DNA from: Holosporales bacterium
GTDB lineage: Bacteria > Pseudomonadota > Alphaproteobacteria > BNTO01
Direction: 5' to 3'
DNA length: 15,493 nt
NCBI GenBank assembly: GCA_031270515.1
Contig: JAISXM010000006.1
Span: forward strand, 1 to 15,493
Both the position numbers and the translations under genes were made by a program. Shown here piece after piece: positions 14,473 to 15,493 of the stretch. The notes under the pieces were generated by a model. It searched no databases and had not been told where the DNA came from. It was given only the letters and a program-made list of their open reading frames with translations. Positions within the stretch are counted from its first letter, which is position 1, and every line of letters starts with the position of its first letter.

Positions 14473-15028
14473 CCCCGCAATGAGTGCGCCCCAGCGCATG
14501 CTGAAAATCCGCCACCAGAGCTTGCCACGGCACATCCACTGTATGTCGCGTCGCAATCAGCACAATAGACAAGCCAAATTGCTCGCTCCCCCCCACCACC
14601 ACCGGGTCTGACGGCAGCTCCAATGTGCGCTTAGACAACTTAACACGCGCCAACATCCTGAATGAGTCGGCTGGCACACCACTGAGGCGCATCAACAACT
14701 CCTGCCGAAAAATAGCCCGCAGGCGCCTCTTCGCAAAGTTGCGAACGACTGCGCCGCCTACTTTTTTACTTGCAGTCACGCCCACGAACACAGGGTACTT
14801 CCCTGCCGCGGGGGGGGCCGCTATGCGTGCGATCTGCAACAGCATCGTGCGCGTCCGAATGAGCGTACCGCAATCCCTCATGCACACGAAATCCGAGCGC
14901 TGACGCAGCATTCCCGCGATTCCGGGGGCGAGCGCGGCCCCATTTTCGCAGGGCGCGGCCCCATTTTCGCAGGGCGCGTCTCTGGCACAATCACACTTGT
15001 GCCAATCCGAAGGCAAAGCTTGGGCCAT
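14453..15028 (-). CDS. rnpA: Ribonuclease P protein component, N-terminally extended
   Basis: Protein subunit that assists RNase P RNA in cutting tRNA 5' leaders. The core starts around LRQRSDFVCMRDCGTLIRTR. The RNR signature VVRNFAKRRLRAIFRQ lies near residues 95-109, with FVGVTASKK before it and a family-like ending VLIATRHTVDVPWQALVADFQHALGR. At 191 aa it is much longer than the usual ~120. About 40 residues are added at the N-terminus, including the duplicated motif CENGAAP-CENGAA, and there are loop additions (PPAAGKYP, ELPSDPVVVGGS). ATG 15028 overlaps the rpmH stop as TGATG, a classic coupling; an internal ATG near residue 40 (MLRQRSDF) would give a standard-length protein. Order rpmH-rnpA is universal in bacteria. 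Confidence 0.9.
   Translation of the reverse strand: MAQALPSDWHKCDCARDAPCENGAAPCENGAALAPGIAGMLRQRSDFVCMRDCGTLIRTRTMLLQIARIAAPPAAGKYPVFVGVTASKKVGGAVVRNFAKRRLRAIFRQELLMRLSGVPADSFRMLARVKLSKRTLELPSDPVVVGGSEQFGLSIVLIATRHTVDVPWQALVADFQHALGRTHCGAQAKSG
14935..14980. repeat. 21-bp tandem repeat in rnpA 5' region
   Basis: CATTTTCGCAGGGCGCGGCCC is followed directly by a near-identical second copy that diverges only at its end. It encodes the duplicated CENGAA motif in the N-terminal extension of RnpA. Confidence 0.8.
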
Positions 15029-15162
15029 CACGCAGCAAGACGCCTGCGCCCTTTAGAGCGACGAGCCGCCAACACGGCACGCCCACCATAGGTAGACATG
15101 CGAGCCCGGAAGCCGTGACGACGCTTGCGGACGAGGACGCTCGGCTGATACGTACGTTTCAT
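15028..15162 (-). CDS. rpmH: 50S ribosomal protein L34
   Basis: 44 aa beginning MKRTYQPSVLVRKRRHGFRA, with the GFRARMSTYGGRAVLAARRS core and basic GRRRLAA ending; length and sequence are standard, and the GFRARM core is typical of Alphaproteobacteria. L34 is a small basic protein of the large subunit. The open frame extends 18 codons upstream, but the conserved MKRT start at 15162 is right, with GTGGA about 10 bases before it. The stop TGA overlaps the rnpA start. Promoter candidates lie at 15190-15238. Confidence 0.97.
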   Translation of the reverse strand: MKRTYQPSVLVRKRRHGFRARMSTYGGRAVLAARRSKGRRRLAA

Positions 15163-15189
15163 GATCGAATCCACTTTCAATAAACCATT

Positions 15190-15218
15190 ACTATAATGAA
15201 TAGCACAAAATGACAAGT
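15190..15218 (-). promoter_or_regulatory. Candidate rpmH promoter
   Basis: On the minus strand TATAGT (15195-15190) lies about 28 bp before the rpmH ATG. Upstream is either TTGTCA with a 15-bp gap or ACTTGT with a 17-bp gap. A perfect TTGACA at 15238-15233 could instead pair with TGTCAT at 15215-15210 (17-bp gap). The two alternatives may be tandem promoters. Confidence 0.45.
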
Positions 15219-15232
15219 TAATGCAAAGGGCG

Positions 15233-15283
15233 TGTCAATGCAATTTAGAAAGGTCCTCTGTCAACGCAATTTAGAAAGTCCTC
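15233..15283. repeat. 25/26-bp direct repeat, each copy with TTGACA
   Basis: TGTCAATGCAATTTAGAAAG plus GTCCTC (15233-15258) is followed directly by a second copy (15259-15283) with one substitution and one deleted G. Read toward rpmH, each copy ends in a perfect TTGACA, so the duplication doubled a -35 element or an operator upstream of rpmH. Confidence 0.75.
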
Positions 15284-15314
15284 TTTCTGCAATAATAAAA
15301 TATATTTTCAAGTT

Positions 15315-15489
15315 ATTAACGTCTTTTTAATCTTTTTGTGATATAATAACCATCCACAGCCCCCACCCACCCAGGGGGGCGTGCAATGGGATCGCTCTAC
15401 CCAACTTTAATTCTGTCACGGCAAAGGTTAACAATGCAACCACTTTTGCCAATTTACTTACACAGTTTTCTTGATACTGTGACTATATG
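15315..15489 (+). promoter_or_regulatory. Promoter-leader module, copy 2
   Basis: Direct repeat of 13473-13646. It keeps the extended -10 (TG 15339-15340, TATAAT 15342-15347), the 5' hairpin (15359-15364 with G/C-rich 15374-15380) and the ATG-bearing stem (15420-15428 with 15442-15450). In that stem, changes relative to copy 1 preserve pairing through a G-U and new G-C pair. The ATG at 15434 opens an 18-codon frame (MQPLLPIYLHSFLDTVTI) that stops at 15488-15490. It points away from rpmH, toward sequence beyond the window. Confidence 0.55.
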
Positions 15490-15493
15490 ACGT

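Noticed and set aside
15163..15216. N-terminal extension of L34
   Set aside because: L34 starts with MKRT across bacteria, and the upstream codons overlap the promoter region.

Overview
The window reads as a piece of chromosome from a host-associated alphaproteobacterium, possibly from a Rickettsiales- or Holosporales-like lineage. The evidence is the alphaproteobacterial L34 (core KRRHGFRARM), divergent short housekeeping genes, two large exported Sel1-repeat proteins, two exported orphan proteins and abundant short tandem repeats. The lineage is an inference; no 16S gene or other decisive marker is present.

Layout. Positions 1-109 hold a possible 3' end of a plus-strand gene. On the minus strand, 3378 down to 202 is a housekeeping cluster: tRNA-Leu(UAG), trigger factor (tig), TsaB and RimI, closely spaced and probably co-transcribed. 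Next on the minus strand come an exported Sel1-repeat protein with a long acidic insert (5648-3597) and a ComF-type phosphoribosyltransferase (6693-5782). Divergent from comF, on the plus strand, is a second, larger Sel1 protein with a signal peptide and a C-terminal membrane anchor (6846-9407). A 71-bp inverted-repeat element (9464-9534) follows. Two genes of unknown function then diverge from a 307-334-bp spacer: a 229-aa exported protein (10358-9669, minus) and a 905-aa Thr/Ser/Leu-rich exported protein (10693-13410, plus). The right end is the minus-strand cluster rpmH-rnpA-skp (15162-13777).

The most interesting non-gene signal flanks that last cluster. A module of about 175 bp occurs twice in direct orientation (13473-13646 and 15315-15489). 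It has an extended -10 promoter, a nearly invariant C-rich/G-rich 5' hairpin and a second hairpin holding an ATG in its loop. Downstream of copy 1 lie three 24-bp repeats that, in frame with that ATG, spell a Cys/His-rich repeat. The six variable positions fall mostly at third codon positions, which hints that a small metal-binding-like protein is really made.

A second theme is repeat-derived insertion into conserved proteins. TsaB, ComF, RimI, RnpA, Tig and one Sel1 protein all carry in-frame low-complexity segments at loop or terminal positions while core motifs remain. I see no defence system, prophage, CRISPR array or intact insertion sequence.
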